NCBI RefSeq assembly: GCF_008728515.1
Contig: NC_044977.1
Coordinates: 190,019,987-190,083,986, forward strand
Direction: 5' to 3'
Source of the DNA: Papio anubis
Taxonomy: Eukaryota > Chordata > Mammalia > Primates > Cercopithecidae
DNA: 64,000 bases
Shown here: positions 33,732-43,509 of the stretch, piece after piece
Numbering within the stretch: the first letter of the stretch is position 1
Layout: each line of letters opens with the position of its first letter
The notes under the pieces: generated by a model
What the model saw: the letters and a program-made list of their open reading frames with translations, nothing else
The model's database searches: none
Told to the model about the DNA's origin: nothing
Program-made: the position numbers and the translations under genes

Positions 33732-33763
33732 TGTGGGAAAGAAAGTTTGGGAAGTTTCACACG
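33732..33763 (+). promoter_or_regulatory. HES1: Paired RBPJ (CSL) binding sites, SPS, in HES1 promoter
   Basis: Site 1 is TGTGGGAA on + (33732..33739). Site 2 is TTCACACG (33756..33763), whose reverse complement CGTGTGAA fits YGTGDGAA. They are head-to-head with a 16-bp spacer, the geometry established for Notch intracellular domain dimer-dependent Su(H) paired sites. About 55-85 bp upstream of the TSS. The motifs are seen directly; function is established for this promoter in the literature on Notch targets. Confidence 0.92.
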
Positions 33764-33765
33764 AG
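33760..33765 (+). promoter_or_regulatory. HES1: N-box CACGAG overlapping the second RBPJ site
   Basis: CACGAG fits the HES N-box consensus CACNAG and shares four bases with the downstream RBPJ half of the paired site. Negative autoregulation of HES1 through N-boxes is established; competition with RBPJ at this exact overlap is inferred. Confidence 0.7.
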
Positions 33766-33786
33766 CCGTTCGCGTGCAGTCCCAGA

Positions 33787-33794
33787 TATATATA
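33787..33794 (+). promoter_or_regulatory. HES1: HES1 TATA box
   Basis: TATATATA followed by GAGGCC, placed 21-28 bases before the expected transcript start at GGATCACACAGG. It sits 23 bases after the paired RBPJ sites. It predicts a focused TSS near 33815, unusual for a promoter embedded between CpG-rich sequences. Confidence 0.9.
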
Positions 33795-33814
33795 GAGGCC
33801 GCCAGGGCCTGGGG

Positions 33815-34056
33815 ATCACACAGGATCCGGAGCTGGTGCTGATAACAGTGGAATCCCCTGTCTACCTCTCTCCTTGGTCCTGGAACAGCGCTACTGATCA
33901 CCAAGTAGCCACAAAATATAATAATAAACCCTCAGCACTTGCTCAGTAGTTTTGTGAAAGTCTCAAGTAAAAGAGACACAAAGAATTCTTTTTTGTGAAG
34001 AACTCCAAAAATAAAATTCTCTAGAGATTTAAAAAAAAAAAAAAAAAAAAAGGAAA
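33815..34056 (+). other. HES1: HES1 5'UTR (exon 1 leader)
   Basis: The leader runs from the inferred TSS (about 21-28 bases after the TATA box; start uncertain by a few bases) to the ATG. It is A/T-rich, unlike the GC-rich surroundings, and ends in an uninterrupted run of 21 A (34031..34051) only five bases before the start codon. No upstream ATG with a long frame is seen. The junction after codon 36 (34164/34165, AAAG|GTAAGG) is a strong donor. Confidence 0.85.
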
Positions 34057-35917
34057 ATGCCAGCTGATATAATGGAGAAAAATTCCTCGTCCCCGGTGGC
34101 TGCTACCCCAGCCAGTGTCAACACGACACCGGATAAACCAAAGACAGCATCTGAGCACAGAAAGGTAAGGGCGGTACCTGTATCTCTCTGCAGCCCCTCA
34201 AGATTAAGTAGGGGTTGGGGGGGCTTCTTTCTGTGTTGAAACCCCGGGATGAAATGGCAGATCCCATGGGAACACAGAACTCTTTTTTTATTTATTTGCA
34301 GTCATCAAAGCCTATCATGGAGAAAAGACGAAGAGCAAGAATAAATGAAAGTCTGAGCCAGCTGAAAACACTGATTTTGGATGCTCTTAAGAAAGATGTA
34401 AGTGGGGAAATGTTGCTCTTTCTTTTACTGAGAAAGCAAACACTTTCTCAGCTACTAAGAGTGAAACCCCCCGCCTGCGGGGTCTAGCACTCGCCGGTAC
34501 TGCGTTCTCCTAGGCGGGAGGGCCCGGCCTTATTCTCTGGGGTCCAGAGATATGCTTGCGCTCCGTGGCCGGGAGAAGGGACCCCCAGCACTCTGAAGCA
34601 ACTGACACGGGGTTCACTTTCTTTTCTTGCCTCCTCCTATGCAGAGCTCGCGGCATTCCAAGCTGGAGAAGGCGGACATTCTGGAAATGACAGTGAAGCA
34701 CCTCCGGAACCTGCAGCGGGCGCAGATGACGGGTGAGGGCGGCTCGCCGCGTCCCCCTGTGCGGGCGTCCCGCTCGCCTCGCGGTGATTTCTTCCAGACT
34801 TCCGCCCGTGGTTGTGAGAGGCATTCAGCTACATTTTACTGCCTTGGCTCACTCTCGCGTTCCCACGGTCTGGGGCTTATTTATAGCCACAACTCCAAGT
34901 TGTTACTGTTGCGGAAAGGGAGGGAAAGAGGTTGCAGCCGCGAGGGTGGCGGGCGGCGGGTAGGGGCGAAAGGACTTAGGACTGTGGCGGTTTGGAACTG
35001 CGTGGAGCCAGGGGGTCACTGGTTTAGCACTCCCTCCCGTTGCAGAAGGGGAAACGAGGCTTGGATGATGGATTGGGAGGCATTGTCCAAGGTCACATCG
35101 CGCGCGGGGGTGGGGGTGACAGATCTGTGGCTGAGATAGGTTTAAATGCAGCGACAGGGAATCGGGAAGGAGTGGCTCGGCTTTGGCAGCCACGCTAGTG
35201 TGTAGAGGTGGCTGTTTTTTTTTTAAACCCATCCCACCCTCCCTGCCGGAGGCAGTTTTACGGGCCCATGGTCAGGGAGGCGCGCCACTGGGACCTCCCA
35301 GGGCGGAGGCAGTGGCCACGGGGCCAGGGCCGTTCGGTGACCCGTCTGTCTCCTTCTGGCCCGCAGCTGCGCTGAGCACAGACCCAAGCGTGCTGGGGAA
35401 GTACCGCGCTGGCTTCAGCGAGTGCATGAACGAGGTGACCCGCTTCCTGTCCACGTGCGAGGGCGTTAATACCGAGGTGCGCACTCGGCTGCTCGGCCAC
35501 CTGGCCAACTGCATGACCCAGATCAATGCCATGACCTACCCCGGGCAGCCGCACCCCGCCTTGCAGGCGCCGCCGCCGCCCCCACCAGGACCCGGCGGCC
35601 CCCAGCACGCGCCGTTCGCGCCGCCGCCGCCGCTCGTGCCCATCCCCGGGGGCGCGGCGCCCCCTCCCGGCGGCGCACCCTGCAAGCTGGGCAGCCAAGC
35701 TGGAGAGGCAGCTAAGGTGTTTGGAGGCTTCCAGGTGGTACCGGCTCCCGATGGCCAGTTTGCTTTCCTCATTCCCAACGGGGCCTTCGCGCACAGCGGC
35801 CCTGTCATCCCGGTCTACACCAGCAACAGCGGCACCTCCGTGGGCCCCAACGCAGTGTCACCTTCCAGCGGCCCCTCGCTTACGGCGGACTCCATGTGGA
35901 GGCCGTGGCGGAACTGA
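34057..35917 (+). CDS. HES1: HES1, bHLH-Orange-WRPW transcriptional repressor (four coding exons)
   Basis: Spliced CDS join 34057..34164, 34302..34397, 34645..34732, 35367..35917 (843 nt, 280 residues plus TGA); all three introns are GT-AG. Exon 1 (36 codons) is the N-terminus. Exons 2 and 3 encode the bHLH: a basic region with the HES-specific proline (residue 40, in KPIMEKRRRARIN) and helix-loop-helix to about residue 95. Exon 4 encodes the Orange domain (about 110-143), a proline-rich stretch (about 157-195) and the C-terminal WRPW at 275-278, followed by RN. Known family role: nuclear homodimer that binds N-box and class C E-box DNA and recruits Groucho/TLE through WRPW; a direct Notch target that represses proneural genes and its own promoter. 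The start is chosen because it gives the known N-terminus MPADIMEK and has A at -3. The frame is intact, with no break, and the length equals the usual 280 residues. Confidence 0.98.
34165..34301 (+). other. HES1: HES1 intron 1
   Basis: 137-base GT-AG intron, phase 0, between codons 36 and 37. Donor GTAAGG; acceptor has a T-rich tract ending TTTGCAG before TCATCAAAG. It separates the N-terminal arm from the basic region. Confidence 0.95.
34398..34644 (+). other. HES1: HES1 intron 2
   Basis: 247-base GT-AG intron, phase 0, after codon 68 (AAAGAT|GTAAGT). The acceptor is a pyrimidine tract ending TATGCAG. It falls in the loop region of the bHLH. Confidence 0.95.
34733..35366 (+). other. HES1: HES1 intron 3
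   Basis: 634-base GT-AG intron, phase 1, splitting codon 98 (ACG G|GTGAGG ... CCGCAG|CT). It is GC-rich at both ends and contains a consensus RBPJ site at 34860..34867. Confidence 0.95.
34860..34867 (-). promoter_or_regulatory. RBPJ consensus site in HES1 intron 3
   Basis: TTCCCACG on +, reverse complement CGTGGGAA, a full-consensus RBPJ site inside the third intron. Single site, so if used it would bind monomeric CSL complex. Confidence 0.5.
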
Positions 35918-36290
35918 GGGGGCTCAGGCCACCCCTCCTCCTAAACTCCCCAACCGACCTCTCTTCCCTCTGGACTGTAAACAGGAACTTGAATACTGGG
36001 AGAGAAAAGGACTTTTTTGATTAAGTGGTTACTTTGTGTTTTTTTAATTTCTAAAAAGTTACTTTTTGTAGAGAGAGCTGTATTAAGTGACTGACCATGC
36101 ACTATATTTGTATATATTTTATATGTTCATATTGGATTGCGCCTTTGTATAAAAGCTCAGATGACATTTCGTTTTTTACACGAGATTTCTTTTTTATGTG
36201 ATGCCAAAGATGTTTGAAAATGCTCTTAAAATATCTTCCTTTGGGGAAGTTTATTTGAGAAAATATAATAAAAGAAAAAAGTAAAGGCTT
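35918..36290 (+). other. HES1: HES1 3'UTR
   Basis: About 370 bases of A/T-rich sequence from the TGA to the poly(A) signal. Visible elements: a Pumilio-type TGTATATA at 36109..36116, several T-rich and ATTT stretches, and CCAAAGA at 36204..36210, which pairs with the miR-9 seed (7mer-A1 type). miR-9 control of HES1 is established for this gene family; that these bases are the functional site is inferred from the match. The 3' end is approximate, placed 15-20 bases after the AATAAA. Confidence 0.85.
36267..36272 (+). terminator. HES1: HES1 polyadenylation signal AATAAA
   Basis: Canonical AATAAA about 350 bases after the HES1 stop codon. T-rich sequence follows around 36290..36300, compatible with a downstream element. 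No other AATAAA lies between it and the stop codon. Confidence 0.85.
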
Positions 36291-38559
36291 TTATGTCTTA
36301 GAACTGATTCTTCCAGGATATGTAAAAAGGCTCTTAGTGGAATTTGAATTACATGTAATTAGTCAATTCAAGAATTGACTCTTTTGTTATTAAAAGAACA
36401 TTTTTAAAAATCCATCAAACCTTTCACCAATCCTCCGTGAACTAAAAAGACTAAATTCCATTTACTTTACAAGCAGCCATCTGGTAAGGCTTCCCTGATA
36501 AACTTGTGGTCAGTCTCTTAAAGGATTTCCAAAAACTTGTTTTTAAGTTGCAGTCGGGTAAGTCTGCAGCCCTTGTTCTTCTATCGCCTCCTGAGGAAGA
36601 CCGAACAGGACTAAATTCACGAAGTCAGTGGATCCAATCCTATTGCCCATTGCACGTTAAGGGTGGTTCCTGCAGCTCTCCTCTCCTAGGGTAGCTCACC
36701 GACATCCAAAGCAAAAACACTTCCAACTGCTGCGCCTCCTTCAAGAGTTGGGGTCTTCATTAATTAGCCAATCCTTTGGTTCAAATAAGACGTTCCCTAG
36801 CACCCAAAAGTTTGAAATGCCTCTCTGCACCCTCTTCAAGCAAGCTGAAAAGGTCAACAGATTCCTTCTGCCAAGGGACAGTTAGTTAGACTCCCAAGTG
36901 GAGGCTGAGCCCAGATGATTAACACCAGACATGTGTTTTTGATAAGTTTCTGTGCTTGGCTCTAATAGAGAAAGCATGTGGGAGCTGTGCTGGCAGGCAC
37001 ACAGGCCATCTTCCCCTTTTAATACAAACAGCAAGCGACCCCTTCGCTTGGTCATGCCCCATTTCCAGGCGAGATGTGGGCTCCAGATAGAAGCGAAAGG
37101 GTTGTCTCGGGTTTCAGCTCACATAACCCTCTTTAACAAGTCCTAACTCAAAGCGGACAGCTTTAAACTGTGCCAGGATCTGCAGGGAATTTCTTCCAAA
37201 TCCCATCACAAAGGCTTGTCAGATTTTGTCAGATTTGGCCAGGTGTTTGACTGCATCCAGGTGTTGGGGAAATGAAAACCACGAGCCCTGCGAGACCAGA
37301 CACATCAGCCACGCTGTGGGTCTGGCGGGCGCGCCCTCCTCCCCCACCGCCGGCCAGTCCTCCTCCCAGCCCTGGCCCCTCCCGCCAGCCTCCTCTCACC
37401 CCCCTTTTCTTAGACCGGCTTCTGGGAGGAGAAGGATGAGGCGGGAGAGATCAATCTTTGAAGCTTTCCTAACAAAGATAAAGCCAACGATTTTCTGTCT
37501 TGTTTCAAAAGCTTTACCTCTCCCCCGCCCTGCTCTGGCCTTTCCCACAGGCCAGTGTGGAGAGCGGCTCTATCACCGGAATGATCCAGGAGACAGCAGT
37601 TTTCCACTCAAGATACCTTCGGACCCAGCTTCCACCCCAGAGGGAGAGATTTAAAAGAGACCTTTTTGAATTTGTCTCCTTTTTGCCTTATTTTGTGTAT
37701 AGGAAAGGTGTCCAACACATCTTCCGCCAAAGAAACACACACACACCCTTCTTTATCATTTTTCCACGTTTTCCCTCCCGTTGAAACAAACAAAATAACA
37801 ATTGTTCATTAAGACACCCAACTCAAGCACCAGTGTTTCATTTGGTAAACCTGTCCTCTGGCCCCACTAGCAGCCCTTAACTGTCCTGCTAGAAATAATC
37901 AGACCTCAATGTCTTATTTTTATACAAGGAATTCCTTTTACATTGATGTCTTTAAAAATCACAGGAAAAAAAAATCTCAACACCAGTTGAAAATTAAATG
38001 TCCCCATGTTGAAGGGGAACAATTTTAAAAGTGCATTTTTATTAATATCACCGAGACTACATAGGTATCTTCCTAGGGAGGGGGACTAAATCAAAGGAAA
38101 AATACACATCTGTGTTTTGTTTTGTTTTGTTTTTATAATTGGTGATTTGAAAACAGCACGTTTTCCCCCCTGAAAGCTGGGTTTAGACTATTCGATGAGG
38201 ATTTTTTCTGTTACAATAACGGGAGAGGGTGGAAACCCCACTAGTCTCCAAACCGGAAAGGACACTTCCCAGTTCTTGCTCCAGCTATGCCACCAAAGTC
38301 ACTGTGTCACCTTGGAAAAGTCATTTCCCTTCTCCGGGTCATTTCCAAGTCTGGAAGACGAATGGACTTATTTCTAAGACGCTGTACCCTCCTGCACTTT
38401 GGCTGTTTCTGGAGTAAGTAGCTGAGGGAGAGACGAAACTTCAAAAACGACCTCAATGATGTTGCCTCCCTGGGGGTCCCTCAGGCCTGGCCTAATTATA
38501 CGGCCTTGGGCACACCAGCAGCCCCTCTCGCCGGCCCCCGGCGGTGCTGATCGCTCGGG
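36291..38559. other. Repeat-poor HES1 downstream flank
   Basis: About 2.3 kb without a recognisable interspersed repeat except short TTTTG units near 38115. Open frames at 37226..37654 and 36506..36694 show no domain. Probably conserved non-coding DNA. Confidence 0.5.
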
Positions 38560-39640
38560 GAGATAAGGCACAGCTCCAAACTGCGTCCGGATGCGGGCCG
38601 CCGGCCTCGGCTGCCGCGCGCATTAGCCTCTCAATGGAGCCCTTCCGGGGCCCCGGCCCCCCGCCGTCTCCAGCAGCATCCGGAGCGGGAAAGGCGCCGA
38701 ACTGGAAGCGGGTGGGAGTGCTCCCGGGTCAACACGAGAGCCCTCTCCAAGCGCTGAAGCGCGACTCCGGAGGCTCGCCCCTCCTCGCGCCCCATCCCAC
38801 CCCACGCGTTTCTGGAATGGGGACCCAGAGCTTTAGCTGGACTCCCTGGTCGTCACCACCGTCCCGGGAAACCTGTCATTAACGTCAATTAACTTTTCCC
38901 ACACCCCTTGGCCGGTAACAACCCGCTCCTAGCTTCCTCCCCGGCTCCTAAGTGCAACCAGATGGGCGGACAGGCTGCCCCCGCCGCGCGCCCGCCGGGC
39001 CGGCCCGGGGGTTCCAGGGAGGCCGCCCGAGGCCCGCCGCCCGGGCGGGAGCGGGCCAGGGCGGCCACGCCGGGCCAGCCCCGGCGGCCCTGCGGCCAAG
39101 GTGGTTTGCTTAGCAGGCCCGGCTGCTTTCTGGCAGGAAATGAATAGCTCCCAGATGAGCTCAGGCAACCTGAGAGGTCGTGAGAACGGCGCGAACCCCC
39201 GCCTGTGCAGCCGGCAGCCTGCCAGGCCGCGGGGGGAGCGGGCGGCGGCGGCGGCGGGAGGCCGGGAGGCCCGGCGGGCGGGCGGGCGGCGGCGGGGAGA
39301 GGGGCGGGAGCCGCTGACACACGAGCCCGCGCCCGCTCCCGCTGACAGGCAGGCCGCCGCCCCCGCTTCCCCCGCCCCGGGCCCCAGCGCCTCCCAAGCA
39401 GCAGGCCCAAGCCGCAGAGAGGCGGCCGCGCGGCCCCGCCGGGCCTGGGGGTGGGGCCGCCTGCCAGTGTTTTTCCAGTTCCCCCGGTAGCTCCGGGCCG
39501 CATTTAGTAGCTGGGGAAACTGGGCCGAGGCCAGGGCCGGGGCACTAGAGGCCCTCGCGGCCCGCAGAGCCCTGCCAGGCGGCAGGCCACGCCGGGGCAG
39601 GAGTGGGCAGAGGGGCGGGGTGAGGCCATCGCAGCCCACA
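38560..39640. promoter_or_regulatory. CpG island downstream of HES1
   Basis: About 1.1 kb of repeat-free CpG-rich sequence beginning 2.3 kb after the HES1 poly(A) site, with GGCGG runs around 39240..39300. It holds overlapping open frames (for example 38889..39503 and 38929..39639 on -) that are arginine/proline/glycine/alanine-rich with no recognisable domain. It could be an enhancer, a CpG-rich Polycomb target or an unannotated lncRNA promoter. Confidence 0.7.
38876..38903. promoter_or_regulatory. Homeodomain plus RBPJ motif cluster within the downstream CpG island
   Basis: Two ATTAA-type homeodomain cores (GTCATTAAC and TCAATTAAC) followed four bases later by TTCCCACA (38896..38903, reverse complement TGTGGGAA, RBPJ consensus). 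The cluster is an A/T-rich break inside CpG-rich DNA. Function is inferred. Confidence 0.4.
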
Positions 39641-40180
39641 GAGCCGTCCCAAAAAAGACCTTGCCAGCAGACGGCAACCCTGAACGCCTTAAAAAAAAAA
39701 AAAAAAAAATCTCATTTCTGAAAACCCTGAGCACCTACTGAGTGCTCAGCAGGCCCAAGAAGATAATACGAATTCCCACCAGCCTCCGCCCCACCGAGCT
39801 CTCTGTGTAGCTGGGGAGATCCACAAGCACCCTCGTGACTCATCCCAGGCTTGATGTGCTGAGTGCCAGAATTGAAGTTTAAACAAAGGGCACCTAGAAC
39901 AGAGAGATTAATTCTGCTGAGAGGAAACCAGGCCAGGGAGGTTTTCAGAGTTGGCACTTGAAGCCGAGAGGTGAAAGATGAGTTCAACAGGAAGGGTTAG
40001 GAGCAGAAGGGTGAGGGAAAACGCAGAGACGAACATATATACGTCCAGTTTGGGGAAATGTCAGTATGTTTACCATGGTGTGGTATCTAAGTTTTCAAAT
40101 ATACAAATTGGCTCAGAGGTCAAAAAAAAAAAAAAAAAAGAGGGCTAAGCTCTGCAGCAGTGGTTGGCTCAAATGCAATA
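39641..40180. other. Unrecognised stretch with two A-runs
   Basis: A-runs at 39691..39709 and 40122..40139 without an attached element I recognise. Confidence 0.4.
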
Positions 40181-40184
40181 TAGC

Positions 40185-40400
40185 CCAGGGGTTAGAAGCA
40201 CATGATCTGGCTCCTGGCGGCTTGGCTTAGGTTTTGAGCCCAAGGGAAATTACTGAACTCCCTGCCTCAATTTTGTAACTCTGTATCTCATTTGTAACTT
40301 AGGGCTTGTCAGGGTAGTGCTTCACAGGGTTGAGAGGATGAAATGAGTACATGCGCTTAAAGTATTCAGAATAGTGCTGTCAGCTCTTCGGATTCTTAAA
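40185..40400 (+). repeat. MIR SINE
   Basis: GGTTAGAAGCACATGATCTGG, CTGCCTCAATTTTGTAAC, GGTTGAGAGGATGAAATGAG. Confidence 0.7.
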
Positions 40401-40904
40401 CAACCACAGTGAGGGATGTTCACCAGACAAGAAAACCAATCCTGGTCTTTGCCCGGTGATGGCAGGATCTGCTTGTAATTGCACCAGGCCCTAGGTGAAA
40501 GGACCACTCCTTCTTAGTTCCTGAATTTCATGCATTCATTTGATAATTATTGAACCAGGCACTATGGGAATAAAGGGAGAAGAAAGGCATGGTCTCTGTA
40601 ACTATAGAGCTATCTGGTAGGCAAGACAGTCAGCTTAAAAACAAGAACAACAACAAATTGCTGTGTTGAGTGCCATAAGGGAAGAGTCATGCACAGTAAT
40701 GGTACAAAAGAATATTGTACGTCACAACAGGTAACTTTCTTGGTTCTCCAAATAATGATTAATCCTTGTGATCATTCATAGAAATTACTCGCATAGTAAA
40801 TAACTAGTCAAATTCCACCTAAGAAAGGTGATTCCCAAATGGTTAATTTCAAGGGTAATCATTTTACAATACTAATATCTTCTGAATGAGCATCATTACC
40901 CAGA

Positions 40905-41095
40905 TGTGGTCAAGAAACTGAACTGAGAATCAGGAAATCTGAGGCCTGATCCAGTTGGACTGCTACCTGTGAGATGCTGGCCAAGTCCCCTTACGTTTCT
41001 GGGCTTCGATCTCTGTGCCAGCACAATGAGAACGTTAGACCACGAAGCCTCTGAAGTGCTTTCAACTCCAGTCTGTGATTCCGTGTCCTCAGTGT
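40905..41095 (+). repeat. MIR SINE
   Basis: CTACCTGTGAGATGCTGGCC, then GGCTTCGATCTCTGTGCC and TTCAACTCCAGTCTGTG. 40401..40904 is L2/MIR-like in places (CAGGCACTATGGGAATAAAG) but not assigned. Confidence 0.55.
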
Positions 41096-41211
41096 GCTTC
41101 TGTGCACCTCTACAGTTAGACACATGCTCTGTGGCTCTAACAACCTATATCAGGCGTATTTCAGACCTTACAGCCAAGGCCCTGGCAGGATTATTACAGA
41201 CAAGTATTTTC

Positions 41212-41523
41212 TTTTTTCTTTTTTTTTTTTTTTTGAGATGGAGTCTCGCTCTGTCGCCCAGGCTGGAGTACAGTGGTACTATCTCGGCTCACTGCGAGCT
41301 CTGCCTCCTGGGTTCATGCCATTCTCCTGCCTCAGCCTCCTGAGTAGCTGGGACTACAGGCACCCGCCACCACGCCCGGCTAATTTTTTTTTGTATTTTC
41401 AGTAGTGACGGAGTTTCACCGTGTTAGCCAGGATGGTCTCGACCTCCTGACCTCATGATCCGCCCGTCTCAGCCTCCCCTCCCAAAGTGCTGGGATTACA
41501 GGCATGAGCCACTGCACCCAGCG
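41212..41523 (-). repeat. Alu, antisense, with clear TSD
   Basis: GAGATGGAGTCTCGCTCTGTC through CACTGCACCCAGC; ACAGACAAGTATTTTC is duplicated on both sides. Confidence 0.97.
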
Positions 41524-41896
41524 ACAGACAAGTATTTTCATCTGCAGTTAAAGATGTGGAGACCGAGACCTGAAGGATGGGCATTGCAGTTCACTGTTAA
41601 CAGAAAATAGCCCATATATTAGATTCCTGGAGACCTGCCATGTTAGTGAGAATCATAGCCACTGCAAAGCACATCGAAGGCAGACTGCATGTGCCAGGAT
41701 TTGCTCACATATCTGCTACCGAGATCTTATCCTTTGCTGTGATATCAGAGCAGCAAGAGTTAAAATACCACTTTCTCTCTTCATCCTAAAACATCCCCCC
41801 CCACCTTTTCACTTGCTCACTTCTTTTCTGAAAAGAGAATGTGATCTGTTGGTTCTTGGGACTCTCTCCATTTAAGAAATATACTTCCCCAACTGG

Positions 41897-42030
41897 GCCA
41901 GGTGAAGTGGCTCACACCTGTAATCCCAGCACTTTCAGGGGCAAAGGCAGAAGGTTGCTTGGAGCCTGGAGTTCAAGATCAGTCTGGGTGGCACAGTGAG
42001 ACCCTCATCTCTATGGGGAAAAAAAATAAA
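41897..42030 (+). repeat. Free left Alu monomer (FLAM-like)
   Basis: GGCCAGGTGAAGTGGCTCACAC through GACCCTCATCTCTATGGGG and an A tail; no right monomer. Confidence 0.8.
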
Positions 42031-42078
42031 AATATATATATATATATATATTTCCCCATATATATATATTTCCCCAAC
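42031..42078. repeat. (TA)n with duplicated TTTCCCCA unit
   Basis: TATATA runs separated by TTTCCCC twice. Confidence 0.85.
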
Positions 42079-42767
42079 TAGCTAGAGTTTTTCCAAAATA
42101 GTACATTTGCTGAGTTAAATAAGCTAACTGGTCTAGTCTGGTTAAAGAAGAATGTCAATCTGAATCACTGGAAAATCTGAGTTTTAAATATCTGTTAGGA
42201 AAAGTAGTAACTTTGCAAATACTTGTACTGGGTCTGAATTCATAGCTTTCATAAAACTAATGCATTAAAGTCATTTAAAGAATGTGTTCTCTTATTAAGC
42301 AGGTTAAACGTGGCTCTGGCAATATTATTTGTACTATAAATCTTCCTTAAAATAATCAAAGGAGCCAGAGTGCAGCCCAAGTAAATAATTGCAATCTAAA
42401 TTAATAATAAGCCTTTACTGTAGCTATTCTTTCTATGTTCAGACATGTTCCCAATCCTAATTTGTCTTTAGTCAAGCAGGGATCAATATTTTTTTTCTTA
42501 GAAGTCCGAATATAACTTAATGATAGCCATGTTATTTAAGGAACCCTATTTGTTTCTTAAATATTTTGTTTTTCACAAATGTGATAGTTTTCATGTTCAA
42601 CTAACTTCACTAGTTTTGTCATCAATGTGAGACATGAAATGTGTGAGTTTACAAAAAACTCCAGCCTACAGAAAAACTATTGCAGTTGACAAACACTACC
42701 CCAAACTTCATGTTTTCTGCAACATCGTCTTTTCCTCCTAGCTTTATGGTTATAACATTTGTCTCTG
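42079..42767. other. A/T-rich unrecognised stretch
   Basis: No element or gene recognised. Confidence 0.4.
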
Positions 42768-43078
42768 GTTGGGCGCTGTGGCTCACACCTGTAATCGCAG
42801 TGCTTTGGGAAGCCAAGGCGGGCAATCACTTGAGGTTAGGAGCTGGAGATCAGCTTGGCCAATACGGCGAAATCCCGTCTGTACTAAAAATACAAAAAAT
42901 TAGCCGGGCATGGTGGCGTGCGCTTGTAATCCCAGCTACTCGGGAGGCTGAGGCAAGAGAATCTCTTGAACCCGGGAGGCGGAGGTTGCAGTGAGCCGAG
43001 ATCGCACCACTGCACTCTAGCCTGGACGACAGCGAGACTCCATCTCAATAAATGAATAAATAAATAAATAAAAATAAA
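42768..43078 (+). repeat. Alu, full length
   Basis: GGTTGGGCGCTGTGGCTCACAC to an (AAAT)n tail. Confidence 0.96.
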
Positions 43079-43158
43079 ATTTGTCCCTAAAAAAAAAAAA
43101 TTTAAAACAAGAATATGATTGCTTAACAGGACCAGGAGAGAGCAAATGCAATGTGTCA

Positions 43159-43498
43159 CCAGGTGAGGTGGCACACACTTGTAGTCCCAGCTACTGAAGA
43201 GACCGAGGGAGAGCATGACTTGAGCCCAGGAGTTCTGGGCTATGGGATGCTATGCCCATCACATGTTCGCACTAAGCTCAACATCTAAGTTCGCACTAAG
43301 CTCAATACTAAGTGACTTTCTGGGAGCAGGGGACCACCAAGTTGCCTAAGGAGGGGCAAACTGGCCCAGATTGGAAGCAAAGCAGGTCAAAACTCCTGTG
43401 CTGATCAGTTGTGGGATTGCGCCTGTGAACAGCCACTGCACTCCAGCCTGGGCAACATAGCAAGACCCTTTCTCTTAAAAAACAAAAAACAAAAATCT
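43159..43498 (+). pseudogene. 7SL (SRP) RNA retropseudogene, near full length
   Basis: Matches 7SL RNA from its 5' end through the S domain (GGGGACCACCAAGTTGCC, CAGGTCAAAACTCCTGTGC) to the 3' GACCC(T)TTCTCT, then an A-rich tail. Flanked by an 11-base target-site duplication, 43148..43158 and 43499..43509 (one mismatch), so retroposed. A 24-base tandem duplication (43265..43288 with 43289 on) sits in the S-domain stem. Many substitutions; not expected to make functional SRP RNA. Confidence 0.93.
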
Positions 43499-43509
43499 GC
43501 AGTGTGTCA

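Larger units (their letters stand above)
34470..35930. promoter_or_regulatory. HES1: CpG-rich HES1 gene body
   Basis: CpG density is high from mid intron 2 through the last exon, densest at 35240..35930, then drops abruptly after the stop codon into an A/T-rich 3'UTR. Typical of developmental regulator genes of the Polycomb class; that link is inference. Confidence 0.6.

Noticed and set aside
34627..35139. 170-codon frame continuing exon 3 into intron 3
   Set aside because: Read-through past a good GTGAGG donor; the spliced product gives the known 280-residue protein exactly.
35258..35808. Antisense frames opposite HES1 exon 4
   Set aside because: Shadows of the GC-rich HES1 coding strand.
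38889..39639. 204- and 236-codon antisense frames in the downstream CpG island
   Set aside because: Same cause: GC-rich sequence with few stops and overlapping frames of similar length; no domain or splice-supported structure.
43159..43498. Functional 7SL RNA gene
   Set aside because: Many substitutions, an internal duplication, a retroposition A tail and a TSD; no 7SL upstream promoter.
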